Below are positions 63,680 through 64,000 of a stretch of DNA of 64,000 bases, in pieces. The position numbers were made by a program, and so were the translations under genes. The notes below the pieces were generated by a model that did not search any database, was not told the DNA's origin, and saw only the letters and a list, made by a program, of their open reading frames with translations. Each line of letters begins with the position of its first letter. Positions within the stretch are counted from its first letter, which is position 1. Source of the DNA: Nocardioides marmoribigeumensis (GTDB lineage Bacteria; Actinomycetota; Actinomycetes; Propionibacteriales; Nocardioidaceae); assembly GCF_031458325.1 (NCBI RefSeq), contig NZ_JAVDYG010000001.1, forward strand, positions 620,001 through 684,000, given 5' to 3'.

Positions 63680-64000
63680 CAGCTCGTCCCCTGGACCATC
63701 GCGCGGAAGCTGAGGCCGCCGAGCAGGCCGCCCCCGCCGCCGCCGCCGCCGCCGCCGCCGGGCAGGATCGTCGGCAGCTTGGTGGGCAGCGGGATCGTCG
63801 GGAGGGCCGTCGGCAGGCCACCGGGGCCGGGGCTCTGCGACGGGCCGCCGCCAGGTCCGCCGCCGGGTCCGCCGGGGGTGCCGTCGAGCTTGATCGTGGC
63901 GTCGAGCGGGAGGAAGTCGCCCTCGACGGTGCGGTCGAGGAAGTCGGCCGCCGCGATCATGTTGCGCAGGCCCGGGGCGAGCTGGGACCGGGTCGAGAGG
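63679..64000 (-). CDS. mceE: MceE-like protein, C-terminal end only (partial)
   Basis: The reading frame continues off the right edge; at least 106 residues are visible, from SQLAPGLRNMIAAADFLDRT through a Gly/Pro-rich tail (GGGPSQSPGPGGLPTALPT and a run of about 11 Gly) to GGLSFRAMVQGTS. The internal ATG at 63960 is not the start because the frame upstream is open. Low-complexity tail like the first MceE, consistent with the lipoprotein subunit of the second mce operon. Confidence 0.8.
   Translation of the reverse strand, partial: LSTRSQLAPGLRNMIAAADFLDRTVEGDFLPLDATIKLDGTPGGPGGGPGGGPSQSPGPGGLPTALPTIPLPTKLPTILPGGGGGGGGGGGLLGGLSFRAMVQGTS

Overview
The window looks like chromosomal DNA of a high-GC actinobacterium. 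A Nocardioides-like (Nocardioidaceae) host is my best guess. Reasons: strong G/C at third codon positions, many GTG starts, ATGA/GTGA stop-start overlaps, a yrbE-mce operon with Mce-associated membrane proteins, and a Cys-rich-cluster (P)APS reductase plus siroheme sulfite reductase. I found no rRNA, tRNA, CRISPR array, phage module, integrase or insertion sequence.

Layout. 1-5.5 kb: a DUF1059 protein and a reverse unit made of a large signalling-type ATPase, a fused ABM/NTF2-like protein and a methyltransferase. 5.5-11.5 kb: a reverse pair (APH-like kinase and CrtC-like DUF7064-type protein) diverging from a TetR-glycosyltransferase-SRPBCC-TetR string. 11.6-16.3 kb: a secreted beta-propeller protein, SelO, a VOC protein and a DUF222/HNH nuclease. 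16.3-22.2 kb: GH13 glucosidase, a K+ channel, a small membrane protein, a YihY/BrkB protein and an AidB-like acyl-CoA dehydrogenase. 22.2-28.2 kb: an NTF2-fused flavin monooxygenase with a divergent GAF regulator, a truncated pentapeptide protein, a NYN-domain protein, a hydrolase and glyA. 28.2-32 kb: a sulfate-assimilation operon (sulfite reductase, cysH, sirohydrochlorin chelatase) preceded by a likely cysteine-sensing leader peptide. 32-43.4 kb: lpdA, a beta-lactamase-fold hydrolase, adenosine deaminase with DUF3037 and a HipA-like kinase, a 1078-residue delta-60-repeat protein, lipid acyltransferase plus patatin, and a FUSC-type membrane protein.

43.4-57.1 kb is the most coherent block and reads as a steroid uptake/catabolism locus. 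A complete minus-strand operon yrbEA-yrbEB-mceA-F plus two Mce-associated proteins (57.0 to 47.0 kb) is followed by a second minus-strand operon: a YumC-type ferredoxin reductase, a PPOX flavoprotein, an FdxD-like [3Fe-4S] ferredoxin and two hydroxysteroid-type short-chain dehydrogenases. Both operons, and also the APH-like pair at 8 kb, are headed by TAGAAC-nn-GTTCT palindromes that match the KstR (cholesterol regulator) operator. The likely regulator lies outside the window. 57.3-62.1 kb holds terC, yiaAB-like, uvrB and a cardiolipin-synthase-like gene. The right edge enters a second mce cluster of which only mceE (partial), mceF and one Mce-associated gene are visible.

Two non-coding items stand out. 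A repeat of 74-bp units sits exactly between stop and start codons in two unrelated operons (30.2 and 45.1 kb). A leader region with a 29-codon peptide, GTCTCA half-sites and a small hairpin precedes the sulfite reductase gene.
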